From positions 41,951 to 105,950 of the forward strand of contig DASXES010000053.1 in the NCBI GenBank assembly GCA_036489975.1: 64,000 nt of DNA. The letters run 5' to 3'. The notes beneath the pieces were generated by a model. That model searched no databases and was not told the origin of the DNA. It worked only from the letters and a program-made list of their open reading frames with translations. This stretch comes from Roseiarcus sp036489975 (GTDB lineage: Bacteria; Pseudomonadota; Alphaproteobacteria; Rhizobiales; Beijerinckiaceae). Of this stretch, positions 16,473-26,591 are shown piece by piece. Positions within the stretch are counted from its first letter, which is position 1. Each line of letters opens with the position of its first letter. Both the position numbers and the translations under genes were made by a program.

Positions 16473-17944
16473 AATCCGAACGCGTAGGCTTGTCCGCCGC
16501 TCGCGGCGTAGAGGCGGTCGCCGGCGGCGATGATCGTCTCATACCGGCGGAAGCCGCGCATAGGCTCCGGCGGGCAAGCGAGGAGTTCGCCCGTGTCGCC
16601 GCGAAAGGCGTAGAGCCGGTTGTCGGCCTCGGCGCCGACGATGAACACGATTGGATTCGCGGTCCCGTCCGTGGTGGTGACGATCGGCGATCCCCGATTG
16701 CCGGGAACGGCCGCGCACCAGGCGGTGTCGATCGAAGGCTTGGGATCGACGCTGATCTTGAGCGCGACAAGTCCCTTCCCCGCCTTGTCGGGGGGACAAT
16801 TCGCGCCATAACCCTGCAGTGCGACAAACACCGAATTGCCCGCGCGCCAGACCGCGGGCGAAGTCATGGTCACGTTCGCCATGACATGCGCGACCGAAAG
16901 CGGGTGGCCGATCCCGCCAAGATTGTCGCGGTCGAGCAGGTAGGCGTCGCCAGACTTGCCGATGGCGAAGATGAGCCTTCGAACGCCTTTGGCGCTGGGA
17001 ACGTCGAGCGGAATCGGGGCGGTCCCGCCAAGGTCCCGATCGGTTCCATCGAGGAAGCTCCAGTTCGAGGGGGCGAAATAGTCGCGCGAGTCGACCGGGT
17101 GGGCGAGACCGGGGCCCAGGCGAAGCACCGCTTCGCCGTCGCCCCAGGCGCGCGCGTTGAACGTGTTGCCGGTCGCGACGAACAGCGACTTGCCGTCGCC
17201 GACGACTCCGCCCTGTCCCCAGATGCCTCCGCCGCGCGCCCGGGTCGCGAAGCTCTCGACCTTGGCCGGATCGGTCTGGGAAACGCCGACGACGAAGCCG
17301 TGATAGTCGCCGCAATCGCCATAGTGCCCGCTATAGGGGACGAAGACGCGACCGGCGAACAGCGCCAGCGCCCCGCGCTCGTTCTGCACTGACGGTATAA
17401 AGCTTCCTTTGAGCGCCGCCGCCACATCGACCGGCCAGCCGGGCTCGCTCGATCCATCGGCGAGGGCCAGCGCATGGATCTCGTGGCGCGGCTCGTTTCC
17501 GCGCATGACCATGGCGTCGAGATAGAGCGTCGCGCGCTTGGGATCGATGACCGGCGCGCCGGTCACGCCGAGGGTCGGAAGATTGCCGCAAGGGAGCGCA
17601 GAGCGCGACACGGGTTCGCCGAGCGTGCGCTCCCAGATTTGCGCCCCGCTCTTGGCGTCGATCGCGTGGACCTCGTCCTGGTCGGTCGCCACGATCAGCA
17701 TGGCCCTGTCCGATCCGGGCTCGCGCCACAGCAGCGGCTGCGCATAGACGGCGCCGCGAAATGACGCATGGAACGAGGCGTCGAGATGCAGGCCCCGCGC
17801 GCGCTCATAGGTGAGACCGGGGACGACATAGAGGCCCGAGCGGTCGAGCGCGTTATGATAGGTGAGCACGGAGGGATCGGCGCGAGCTGCGCCGGCGACG
17901 GCGAGCGTCGCGGCGAGCGCGCCGGCGAGTAAAGCGATGCGCAT
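16469..17944 (-). CDS. Exported PQQ-like beta-propeller repeat protein
   Basis: About 491 residues from the ATG at 17944, which has an AAGG upstream; the longer start at 17989 lacks one. The signal peptide ends in GAARA. The rest is built of beta-propeller blades with segments such as AIDAKSGAQIWERTLGE and YAFRGDTGELLACPP, as in PQQ-binding-like and quinoprotein-like domains. No PQQ-dehydrogenase catalytic or haem motif was noticed, so it may be a binding or scaffold propeller and not an enzyme. It is monocistronic and convergent with dacB. Confidence 0.75.
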   Translation of the reverse strand: MRIALLAGALAATLAVAGAARADPSVLTYHNALDRSGLYVVPGLTYERARGLHLDASFHASFRGAVYAQPLLWREPGSDRAMLIVATDQDEVHAIDAKSGAQIWERTLGEPVSRSALPCGNLPTLGVTGAPVIDPKRATLYLDAMVMRGNEPRHEIHALALADGSSEPGWPVDVAAALKGSFIPSVQNERGALALFAGRVFVPYSGHYGDCGDYHGFVVGVSQTDPAKVESFATRARGGGIWGQGGVVGDGKSLFVATGNTFNARAWGDGEAVLRLGPGLAHPVDSRDYFAPSNWSFLDGTDRDLGGTAPIPLDVPSAKGVRRLIFAIGKSGDAYLLDRDNLGGIGHPLSVAHVMANVTMTSPAVWRAGNSVFVALQGYGANCPPDKAGKGLVALKISVDPKPSIDTAWCAAVPGNRGSPIVTTTDGTANPIVFIVGAEADNRLYAFRGDTGELLACPPEPMRGFRRYETIIAAGDRLYAASGGQAYAFGF

Positions 17945-18087
17945 CGTGAACCTTAGGAAGCGGCGAGCCGCCGAGGGCCGCCGCGCCATTATCGGCTAGC
18001 GGCCCTTGCGTGTCCACGCTTGGGCGCGCGAGCGCGAAGACATGGCCGCCGCGACGCTTCCGGTCGTCCGCGCGGGCTTCGGTTCTG

Positions 18088-18975
18088 TCAGACAGGCAGC
18101 CGTTCGAGATCGGCGATCAACGAAGGGCCGGTCGGCCGCCATCCGAGCTTCTTCTGCGTCTTCTCGCTCGAGGCGGGCATGTCGCGCGCGGCCAAATGCG
18201 CAAGCCAGCCGAAATAGCCTCCCGCTTCTTCCGGCGTGATCGATTTGGCCGGCAGCTTCAGGCGTCGGCCAACGGTTTCCGCGATATCGCGCGCCGCCAC
18301 GCCTTCCTCTCCGACCGCGTTATAGATCGCGCCCGGCTCCGACTTTTCGATCGCCAGCCTGTAGAGCCGAGCGACATCGGATATGTGCCCGGCGGCCCAG
18401 CGGTTCCGCCCCTCTCCGACATAAGCGAAGACGCCCTTTTCTCGCGCGATGGCGATCCAGGGGGAGATAAGCCCCTGCCGCTCTGGATCGTGAACCTGGG
18501 GCAGGCGGACGACGGATGTGTTCACGCCATTCGCGGCGGCCTCGGCGGTCGCCTCTTCGGAAGCTGCGCGCGGGAAGTCATTCGCGCTGATCGAGGGCGC
18601 GTCCTCGGTCGCGACTTGACCGGGCGCGACCCTGGCGATCGCGGTCCCGGAGGTCACGATCAAATGCCGGTCGGAGCCTTTGAGGACCGAGCCCAGCGCC
18701 TCAATGACGCGTCGATCGGTTTCGCAATTCGCCGCGAATTGCGAAAAGTCGTGGTTGAAGGCGAGGTGAATCACGCCGTCCGAGCGGGCGGCGCCGTCCT
18801 TCAGGCTGTCCGGATCGTCGATCGACCCGCGATAGGCCTCGGCGCCCGTGGCGGCCAAAGCCGGCGCCTTCTCGTCCGAACGATAGACGCCGATCACCTG
18901 ATGGCCCGCGCCGATGAGTTCCTTGACGACGAGCGAGCCGATGAATCCGGTCGCACCGGTGACGAATATGCGCAT
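18088..18975 (-). CDS. Extended SDR / NAD(P)-dependent epimerase-like protein, copy 1
   Basis: A 295-residue NAD(P)-binding protein of the atypical/extended short-chain dehydrogenase class. The Rossmann motif is TGATGFIGSLVV at the N-terminus. The usual catalytic YxxxK was not found; the equivalent region reads FPRAASEEATAEAA, so it may be a redox sensor or an atypical reductase. A C-terminal segment, SSEKTQKKLGWRPTGPSLI, is shared with the neighbouring paralogue. It follows the second SDR gene by 40 bases on the same strand, so the two probably form an operon divergent from the regulator at 20070. Confidence 0.82.
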   Translation of the reverse strand: MRIFVTGATGFIGSLVVKELIGAGHQVIGVYRSDEKAPALAATGAEAYRGSIDDPDSLKDGAARSDGVIHLAFNHDFSQFAANCETDRRVIEALGSVLKGSDRHLIVTSGTAIARVAPGQVATEDAPSISANDFPRAASEEATAEAAANGVNTSVVRLPQVHDPERQGLISPWIAIAREKGVFAYVGEGRNRWAAGHISDVARLYRLAIEKSEPGAIYNAVGEEGVAARDIAETVGRRLKLPAKSITPEEAGGYFGWLAHLAARDMPASSEKTQKKLGWRPTGPSLIADLERLPV

Positions 18976-19015
18976 GAGGAACCTCTATGGGTTGTCGAGT
19001 GATTGAGAAATCGTT

Positions 19016-19990
19016 CTAAGCCGCGGCGGCCGGAGCGACGGACCGGAAATAATGAGCATCCACGTCGGCGATGAGGCCTGGACCCTCGGGGCGCCAACCC
19101 AGCGCATTCCGGGTCCATTCGCTGGACGCCGGATTATCGAGACCGACGAAACTGCTGATGATCCCGAAATGCTTGCCGGCCTTTGCGGCTGGAATGCCGG
19201 CAGTCGGGATTTTCAACCTGGCCGAGATCAGGGATGCGATCTCGCGGAAAGGGATTCCAACCTCATCGACGCCGTGGAACTTCGCGCCCGCTTCTCCTTT
19301 TTCAAGCGCGAGCCGAAAGAGGCGCGCCACGTCGGACACGTGCGCCGCAGGCCATCGGTTTGCGCCGTCGCCGATATAGGGCGAAACGCCTTTCTTCCGC
19401 GCTGCCGCGATGATGCGGGCCATGAAACCGTGATCCCCGGCGCCATGCACGGACGGCGAAAGCCGCACGATTGAAGAACGGACGCCGCGTGCAATCAGGC
19501 CCAGTGCCGCGGTCTCGGAGAAAGCCCTGTTTGGACCGGTCGGCGCATGGTTGTCGCGTTCGGTCGAGACCTTGCCCTGCGGCAGTCCGAGAAGCGCCGA
19601 CGCCACGACCAAAGGGCGCCTGGAGCTTTCGAGACCGGCGCCCAAAGCCCGGATGGCCCCCGACTCCGTTTCCGCAAGGATTTTTACGAAGCTCTGGACG
19701 ATCCCGCCTGTCAGGGCCCCGGTGAACAGTCTGAGGCGGGTCGGCATACTCATGTTCGACAATCCGTGGATGAAGGCCAGGTGGATCACCCCGTCCGACT
19801 CCGCTGCGCCCTCGCGCAGCAGGGCGTGATCCTGAAGTCTTCCAACACGCGGCCTGGCGCCGACCGCTTGCAGCTTCCGCGCTCCATCCGTCGTTGTCGT
19901 CAGTCCTGTGACCTCATGGCCTGACGACAGCAAATCCTTCACGACCGCCGAGCCGATCCAGCCTGTTGCGCCAGTGACAAAAACACGCAT
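19016..19990 (-). CDS. Extended SDR / NAD(P)-dependent epimerase-like protein, copy 2
   Basis: A 324-residue paralogue of the gene at 18088-18975. It shows TGATGWIGSAVV for dinucleotide binding, DGVIHLAFIHGL in the middle, GANRWPAAHVSDVARLFRLA, and the shared end SSEWTRNALGWRPEGPGLI. As in the other copy, the canonical YxxxK is not obvious. It is first in a two-gene operon and starts about 80 bases from the divergent MmyB-type regulator, which is the likely controller. Confidence 0.82.
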   Translation of the reverse strand: MRVFVTGATGWIGSAVVKDLLSSGHEVTGLTTTTDGARKLQAVGARPRVGRLQDHALLREGAAESDGVIHLAFIHGLSNMSMPTRLRLFTGALTGGIVQSFVKILAETESGAIRALGAGLESSRRPLVVASALLGLPQGKVSTERDNHAPTGPNRAFSETAALGLIARGVRSSIVRLSPSVHGAGDHGFMARIIAAARKKGVSPYIGDGANRWPAAHVSDVARLFRLALEKGEAGAKFHGVDEVGIPFREIASLISARLKIPTAGIPAAKAGKHFGIISSFVGLDNPASSEWTRNALGWRPEGPGLIADVDAHYFRSVAPAAAA

Positions 19991-20069
19991 GAACTGTCTC
20001 CGGTTTTCGTTGGAGACAAATCTGTGCTCCTGCGCTATTGTAGTAAAGTAGTGATCTTATCGTATTATA

Positions 20070-20909
20070 ATGGCTAACAGGATGAGCGAACCCGCCACGA
20101 ACGAGAGTCGGCTCGGCGGCTATCTGAAGGACCGGCGCACGAAGCTCGATCCGGCCGCGTTCGGCTTTGCCGCGGAGCGGCGCCGCACGCCCGGCCTGCG
20201 CCGCGAGGAAGTGGCGCAGCGCGCCAATATCAGCCCGACCTGGTACACGTGGCTCGAGCAGGGGCGTGGCGGAGCCCCCTCGGCCGACGTGCTCAACCGG
20301 ATCTCGCGCGCCCTCATGCTGACCGAGGTCGAGCGCGAACATCTTTTCCTGCTTGGCCTCGGCCGTCCGCCCGAAGCGCGCTACCGCAAGAATGACGGCG
20401 CCACGCCCCGCCTGCAGCGCGTGCTGGATGCGCTGGACCCGAGTCCTGCGCTGATCAGAAATGCGAAATACGACGTCGTGGCCTGGAACCGGGCGGCGAC
20501 TGTGATGCTCGTCGACTACGGATCGCTGCCGCCGGATGAGCGCAACATCCTGCGCTTCATCTTTCTCGATCCGCGCGCCCGCGCGGCGCAATACGACTGG
20601 GCGAGCGTGGCGCGGTTCGTGTTGGGCGCCTTCAGGGTCGACGCGGCCCGCGCCGGCGCCGCGGCCGAGGTCGAGCCACTCGTCGATGAGCTCCGCCGCC
20701 TCAGTCCCGAGTTCAAGGCGATGTGGCGCGACAATGATGTTCCCACTCACCATGGTGAGGCGGTCAAGCAGATCCGGCACCCGGTGCTCGGCGCGCTCGC
20801 CTTCGAATTTTCGACGTTTGCCGTCGATGGGCGAACAGACCTTGCCATGGTCGTCTACAATCCGGCGACGCCCGAGGACGCCGAGCGGATCAAGTCGCTG
20901 CTTGACTGA
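20070..20909 (+). CDS. XRE-family regulator with MmyB-like ligand domain
   Basis: A 279-residue transcription factor. The N-terminal helix-turn-helix (about 12-80) contains RTPGLRREEVAQRANISPTW and WLEQGRGGAPSADVLNRISR, the hallmark of MmyB-type regulators. The C-terminal domain (about 100-275) is the MmyB-like PAS-fold ligand-binding part, with NAKYDVVAWNRAA and FRVDAARAG. Such proteins often sit divergent from SDR or oxidoreductase genes and control them, which matches the layout here. The start could be the second ATG (MSEPATNESRLGGYLKDRR). Confidence 0.9.
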   Translation: MANRMSEPATNESRLGGYLKDRRTKLDPAAFGFAAERRRTPGLRREEVAQRANISPTWYTWLEQGRGGAPSADVLNRISRALMLTEVEREHLFLLGLGRPPEARYRKNDGATPRLQRVLDALDPSPALIRNAKYDVVAWNRAATVMLVDYGSLPPDERNILRFIFLDPRARAAQYDWASVARFVLGAFRVDAARAGAAAEVEPLVDELRRLSPEFKAMWRDNDVPTHHGEAVKQIRHPVLGALAFEFSTFAVDGRTDLAMVVYNPATPEDAERIKSLLD

Positions 20910-20938
20910 CGGCCTTCGCTGGAAGCAAGGGAGCGCCC

Positions 20939-21736
20939 ATGCGGGACGAACACGGCGGCGGGGGCGAGCTCAGGCGTTTCTCGTCGGATGGCGTCGACAT
21001 CGCCTTCATCGACGTCGCCCCTCCGGCGGATGACCTTGGCGAGCCGATCCTGCTGATCCATGGCTTCGGCTCGAACCATCGCATCAACTGGGTCAACCCG
21101 CGTTGGGTCGAAACTCTGACGCAAGCCGGGCGCCGCGTCGTGGCGTTCGACAATCGCGGCCATGGCCAGAGCGCAAAGCTCCACGCGCCTGCAGACTATC
21201 ATCCTGATCTCATCACCCGGGACGCGGCGAACCTGCTCGCGCATCTGCGGATCGAGCGCGCCGACGTGATGGGCTATTCGATGGGCGCGCGGATCGCGAG
21301 CCTGCTCGCGCTCGCCCATCCTGGCCTTGTGCGCTCGCTCGTGCTCGGCGGCCTGGGCGACCGGCTGGTGCGCGACGAGGGCTTGCCAGCGGCGATCGCC
21401 GCAGCGATGGAGGCGCCGTCGCTCGACGACCTCGCCGACCCGACGCAGCGGCTCTTTCGCGCCTTCGCCGAGCAGACGAAGAGCGACCGCGCCGCGCTCG
21501 CCGCCTGTGCGCGCGGGTTCCGCCGCCGCCTGACGTCGGAAGAGGCGGCGCGCCTAATACAGCCGACGCTGGTCGCGGTCGGCGAGCGGGATACGCTGGC
21601 AGGCGATCCCGCGAAGCTCGTCGCCATGCTGCCACAGGGGGAGGAGCTCTCGATCCCCGGCCGCGATCACAATCTCGCGGTCGGCGACAAGGCTTTCAAG
21701 GCGGGCGCGCTCGATTTTCTCGCTCGCAGGCCATGA
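20939..21736 (+). CDS. Alpha/beta hydrolase
   Basis: A 265-residue alpha/beta-hydrolase-fold protein. The oxyanion segment is LIHGFGSNH, the nucleophile elbow is GYSMG, the acid is in VGERDTLAG, and the catalytic His is in GRDHNLAVGD. The start ATG has AAGGGAG upstream. It lies 29 bases after the MmyB-type regulator on the same strand and may be co-transcribed with it. The substrate is unknown; the closest general style is esterases and the 3-oxoadipate enol-lactonase group. Confidence 0.85.
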   Translation: MRDEHGGGGELRRFSSDGVDIAFIDVAPPADDLGEPILLIHGFGSNHRINWVNPRWVETLTQAGRRVVAFDNRGHGQSAKLHAPADYHPDLITRDAANLLAHLRIERADVMGYSMGARIASLLALAHPGLVRSLVLGGLGDRLVRDEGLPAAIAAAMEAPSLDDLADPTQRLFRAFAEQTKSDRAALAACARGFRRRLTSEEAARLIQPTLVAVGERDTLAGDPAKLVAMLPQGEELSIPGRDHNLAVGDKAFKAGALDFLARRP

Positions 21737-21865
21737 GCGCTCCGCAGGCTCGCGCCATCGACTAAAGTCCTAATAACAAAGCAGGTGACAAGAGAGCCCG
21801 AAACGTCAAGACTGCGACCAGCGATCCGCCTCGACGAGCGGGACGATGACGGGAACGGGAAGCCC

Positions 21866-22683
21866 ATGGAGCTGGCCGAGGCGAGAGCCGAAGGCGCGGG
21901 TCATGATGCGGACCTCCAGGCCTCCGCTCTGCTGGCGGTTCAGGGGCTGACGATCCGGTTCGGCGGCGTGACCGCGCTTGACGACGTCTCCTTCGCGGTC
22001 GCGCGCGGCGCGATCTGCGGCTTGATCGGCCCGAACGGCGCTGGCAAGACGACGCTCTTCAATTGCATTTCGCGCCTCTACGATCCGCACGCCGGGTCGA
22101 TCATATTCGACGGGCGTCCGCTTTTGAGCTGCACGAGACACGAGCTCGTTTCGCTCGGCGTTGCGAGGACGTTCCAGAACGTCGCTCTTTTTGCGACCAT
22201 GACCGTGCGCGAGAACGTGTGCGTTGGCGCGCACGCGATGGGAAACGGCGGATTTCTGGCCAATGCGCTGAACCTTCCGCTCGCAAGGGGCGAGGAGAGA
22301 AGGATCGCCGAGCGCGCCGACGCGCTGATCGAGGAATTCGACCTCAAAAGCGTTGCGGACCGTCCGGCGGGCGCGCTGTCGTTCGGGGTTCGCAAACGGG
22401 TCGAGCTCGCGCGCGCGCTCGCCAACGCCCCTAAACTCTTGCTGCTGGATGAGCCGGCCGGGGGGCTCAATCATTCGGAAGTCGACGGTCTCGCCGACGA
22501 AATCCGCGCCATCCGCGACCGGCGCGGCGTCGCCGTGCTGCTGGTCGAGCATCACATGAATCTGGTCATGCGGGTGAGCGACCAGGTGGTCGCGCTCGAC
22601 TTCGGCCGGGTGATCGCCGATGGCAGGCCCGACGAGGTTCGCGCCAATCGCGAGGTGGTGCGCGCTTATCTCGGGAGCGCCAA

Positions 22684-22687
<4 letters not shown>
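21866..22687 (+). CDS. livG: Branched-chain amino acid-type ABC transporter ATPase LivG
   Basis: The first ATPase of a HAAT-type importer. The 273-residue protein has the Walker A GPNGAGKTT, a signature in which the usual LSGGQ region reads LSFGVRKRVELARAL, and the Walker B LLLLDEPAGGLN followed by the switch His in LVEHHM. The ATG at 21866 follows GGGAAG; the open frame extends upstream to 21785 without family resemblance. The signature motif is degenerate (SFGVRK), which is common in LivG. It begins the operon livG-livF-livH-livM-binding protein. Confidence 0.92.
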
Positions 22688-23400
<713 letters not shown>

Positions 23401-23417
23401 GGGAGCGCCTGGGAAGC

Positions 23418-24290
23418 GTGGGCGAGTTCCTGCATCAAGTGGCTTCCGGCCTCGCGCTCGGTGGGGTCTATGCGATCATGGCGCTGGCGCTGGTGATGAT
23501 CTACCAGGCGACCCAGCTGATCAATTTCGCTCAAGGGGAAATGGCGATGTTCTCGACCTATTTCGCCTGGAAGCTGATGGATTCCGGCTGGCCGTACTGG
23601 GGCGCTTTCGCGGTGACCATCGTCGCCTCGTTCATCGGCGGAGTCCTCATCGAGCGTCTGGTCGTGCGGCCTTTCGCCAACGCCCCAGTGCTCGCTTCGG
23701 TGATCGTGTTCATCGGGCTCGCCTTCATCTTCAATTCGCTCGCCGGCTGGCTCTATGGCTATTCGGTGACCTCGTTCGACTCGCCGTTCACCGGGCGTCC
23801 GTGGTTCGGCGCAGGCTACATGTCGGCGCATGAGGCGGGCTCGATCGTTGTGACCTTGTGCGTGCTGGCGCTGGTTTACGCGTTCTTCCGCTTCACGCCG
23901 CTCGGCCTCGCCATGCGGGCGGCGGCGCAGAATCCGGTGTCAAGCCGGCTGGTCGGCATCCGGGTCGGGTGGATGCTGGCGATCGGCTGGGGGCTCGCGG
24001 CGGCGATCGGCTCGGTCGCCGGCATGATGGCGGCGCCGATCGTCTATCTCGATCCCAACATGATGGGCGGCGTTCTGCTCTACGCCTTCGCCGGGGCGGT
24101 GCTCGGCGGCGTCGACAGCCCGTTCGGCGCCGTCTTTGGCGGGATTGTGGTGGGCGTGCTCGGCAACCTCGTGGGCGCCTATGTGGTTGGCGACGAGGTC
24201 AAGCTCTCGGTCGCGCTCGCGATCATCATCGCCGTCCTGGTGTGGCGGCCCTCCGGCCTGTTCGGGCGCAAGCTCGTGGCGAGGGTGTGA
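23418..24290 (+). CDS. livH: Branched-chain amino acid-type ABC transporter permease LivH
   Basis: An inner-membrane permease of 290 residues with about eight hydrophobic helices. The family-typical N-terminal segment ASGLALGGVYAIMALALVMI is followed by LINFAQGEMAMF, and the C-terminal RPSGLFGRK matches LivH. The start is a GTG at 23418, 17 bases after the livF stop. Confidence 0.92.
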   Translation: MGEFLHQVASGLALGGVYAIMALALVMIYQATQLINFAQGEMAMFSTYFAWKLMDSGWPYWGAFAVTIVASFIGGVLIERLVVRPFANAPVLASVIVFIGLAFIFNSLAGWLYGYSVTSFDSPFTGRPWFGAGYMSAHEAGSIVVTLCVLALVYAFFRFTPLGLAMRAAAQNPVSSRLVGIRVGWMLAIGWGLAAAIGSVAGMMAAPIVYLDPNMMGGVLLYAFAGAVLGGVDSPFGAVFGGIVVGVLGNLVGAYVVGDEVKLSVALAIIIAVLVWRPSGLFGRKLVARV

Positions 24291-24292
24291 CG

Positions 24293-25342
24293 ATGGCCGA
24301 GCCCGGCCGCGCCCTCGGCGTCCTTGTCGCCATCGCAGTCGGAGTCTTCGCGCTCGCCTTCCCGTTCGCCGCGTCGGGCTACCATCTCTACCAGGGCGCG
24401 CAGGTGCTGATCCTGATGATCGCGCTCATCGGCCTCAACCTCCTGACGGGGTTCAACGGTCAGATCTCGCTCGGGCACGGCGCGTTTTTCGCCATTGGCA
24501 GCTACGGCGCCGCGATCCTGATGGTGAAGGCCGGCCTGCCGTTCTGGGCGGCGATCCCGCTCGCCAGCGTTGTTTGCTTCATCGCCGGCTTCCTGTTCGG
24601 CTTTCCTGCGCTGAGGTTCGGTGGGCTTTATCTCGCGCTCGCCACTTTCGCGCTCGCGGTCGCCACGCCGCAGATCCTCAGCTACAACGGGATTGATGCG
24701 CTCACCGGCGGCTCACAGGGCCTCACGATCGCCAAGCCCGCCCCCCCGGTCTGGACTGGGCTCAACTCCGACCAGTGGCTTTATCTCGTCTGCCTCGCTT
24801 CAGCTGGCGCGCTCTACTGGGCGGCGCGCAACCTCGTGCGCGGGCGGGTCGGGCGCGCGCTCATCGCCATTCGCGATCAGCCGATCGCGGCCGAAACGAT
24901 GGGAATCAATGCAGCGCTCTACAAGACCACCTGCTTCGGCGTCAGCGCGCTCTATGCGGGCGTCGCGGGGGGGTTGAGCGCGATTGCTGTCGGCTTCGTT
25001 TCGCCGGAAAGCTTCGGGCTCGCCCTCTCGCTCGCCTTTCTCGTGGGCATCGTCGTTGGCGGCCTCGCTTCGCTGGGCGGCGCGCTGTTCGGCGCCTTGT
25101 TCATCGAGTTCGTGCCCAACATCGCCGACCAGCTCACGGTCAGTTTCGGCGAAGGCGCCAAGGCCCTGCCGGGCGCAATTTACGGTGTATTGTTGATTCT
25201 GGTTATGGCCGCGATGCCGACTGGAGTAGCGGGCGTGGCGCAGGCGGCGGCGCGAGCGCTCATGTCGTCTTGGCGGCCGAGCCATGAAAAAGGCGGCGTC
25301 AATGTCGCCGCAAATTGCCAAGGTAAGGGAGAAGCGCCATGA
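24293..25342 (+). CDS. livM: Branched-chain amino acid-type ABC transporter permease LivM
   Basis: The second permease, 349 residues, with LIGLNLLTGFNGQISLGHGA near the N-terminus and GRALIAIRDQPIAAETMGIN in the cytoplasmic loop, both diagnostic for LivM. The ATG at 24293 lies 2 bases after the livH stop. The C-terminus is longer than usual by about 20 residues (ending CQGKGEAP) and overlaps the start of the binding protein gene by 4 bases. Confidence 0.92.
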   Translation: MAEPGRALGVLVAIAVGVFALAFPFAASGYHLYQGAQVLILMIALIGLNLLTGFNGQISLGHGAFFAIGSYGAAILMVKAGLPFWAAIPLASVVCFIAGFLFGFPALRFGGLYLALATFALAVATPQILSYNGIDALTGGSQGLTIAKPAPPVWTGLNSDQWLYLVCLASAGALYWAARNLVRGRVGRALIAIRDQPIAAETMGINAALYKTTCFGVSALYAGVAGGLSAIAVGFVSPESFGLALSLAFLVGIVVGGLASLGGALFGALFIEFVPNIADQLTVSFGEGAKALPGAIYGVLLILVMAAMPTGVAGVAQAAARALMSSWRPSHEKGGVNVAANCQGKGEAP

Positions 25343-26544
25343 TCAATCGACGGACATTTCTGCAATCGAGCGCCGCCGTCGCGGCGTTCGCCGCCAGCGC
25401 CGGTTCGGCGCGGGCCGAGACGCCCGGGATCACCGACACCGAGATCAAGATCGGGCAAACGATGCCCTATAGCGGGCCTGCCTCCGCTTATGGCGTGATC
25501 GGCCGCACCGAGAGCGCCTATTTCAAGATGATCAACGATCAGGGCGGAATCAACGGCCGCAAGATCAACCTCATCAGCCTCGATGACGCCTACAGCCCGC
25601 CGAAGACGGTCGAGCAGGTGCGGCGCCTGGTCGAAGACGAGAAGGTGGCGTTCCTGTTCCAGACGCTTGGCACGCCTTCGAATCTTGCCATCCGGCCCTA
25701 TTGCAACGCCAACAAGGTGCCGCAGCTGTTCGTGGCGACCGGCGCCAGCGTGTTCTCGGATCCTGAGCATTTCCATTGGACTATCGGCTTCAATCCGAGC
25801 TACCAGACGGAAGCTCGCATCTACGGCAAGCACATTCTGGCGACCAAGCCGAACGGCAAGATCGGCGTCCTCTACCAGAACGACGGTTTCGGCAAGGAGT
25901 ACTTGACCGGCTTGAAGGACGGTCTCGGCGCGGATCACGCCGGCATGATCGTGAAGGAGGCTTCCTACGAGACCTCCGAACCAACGATCGATTCGCAGGT
26001 GGTGACGTTGCAGGGCTCAGGCGCCGACATTTTGCTCATCGCCGCAACGCCAAAGTTCGCCGCGCAGGCGATCCGTAAGTCCTACGATCTCGGCTGGAAG
26101 GGGGTGCGGTACGTCACCAACGTCTCGGTCTCGGTCACCACCATCCTCAAACCCGCCGGCCTCGAGAAGTCGAAAGGTCTGATCACCGCCTATTACGGCA
26201 AGGACCCGACCGACGCGCGCTGGAAGGACGATGCCGGCATGAAGGAATGGGCGGCCTTCGTCGGCAAATATATGTCGTCGAAGGAACTTAGCGACGCCAA
26301 CGCGTCCTACGCCTTCGGGGCGGCGCAGACGATGATTCAGGTGCTCAAGCAGTGCGGAAGCGATCTCTCGCGCGATAACGTGATGAAACAGGCCGCCAAC
26401 CTCAAGGATCTCGAGCTTCCCCTTTTGCTGCCCGGAATGAAGATCAACACCTCCCCGACCAATTACAGCCCGATCCGCCAGATGCAGCTCGCGAGCTTCG
26501 ACGGCCAAAGCTGGCAGCTGTTTGGGGAGCTGCTGATGGGATGA
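25339..26544 (+). CDS. ABC transporter substrate-binding protein, LivK-like (Peripla_BP_6)
   Basis: The periplasmic binding protein of the same importer, 401 residues. The N-terminus has a Tat-like signal (NRRTFLQ followed by a hydrophobic stretch and ending SARA). The mature part begins GITDTEIKIGQTMPYSGPAS, typical of the leucine/amide-binding family. The transported solute cannot be read from sequence; relatives carry branched-chain amino acids, amides, urea or aromatic acids. The gene is last in the operon and is followed by a terminator-like hairpin. Confidence 0.9.
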   Translation: MINRRTFLQSSAAVAAFAASAGSARAETPGITDTEIKIGQTMPYSGPASAYGVIGRTESAYFKMINDQGGINGRKINLISLDDAYSPPKTVEQVRRLVEDEKVAFLFQTLGTPSNLAIRPYCNANKVPQLFVATGASVFSDPEHFHWTIGFNPSYQTEARIYGKHILATKPNGKIGVLYQNDGFGKEYLTGLKDGLGADHAGMIVKEASYETSEPTIDSQVVTLQGSGADILLIAATPKFAAQAIRKSYDLGWKGVRYVTNVSVSVTTILKPAGLEKSKGLITAYYGKDPTDARWKDDAGMKEWAAFVGKYMSSKELSDANASYAFGAAQTMIQVLKQCGSDLSRDNVMKQAANLKDLELPLLLPGMKINTSPTNYSPIRQMQLASFDGQSWQLFGELLMG

Positions 26545-26552
26545 TCGCATTG

Positions 26553-26590
26553 GGCCGCGCATTCCTCCGCGCGCGGCCTGAAGCTTTTGC
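26553..26590 (+). terminator. Terminator-like hairpin after the liv operon
   Basis: GGCCGCGC at 26553-26560 pairs with GCGCGGCC at 26571-26578, giving an 8-base GC stem with a 10-base loop, followed by TGAAGCTTTT. The T-run is short, so it may be a weak terminator. It also lies just past the convergent PIN gene. Confidence 0.5.
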
Positions 26591-26591
26591 T

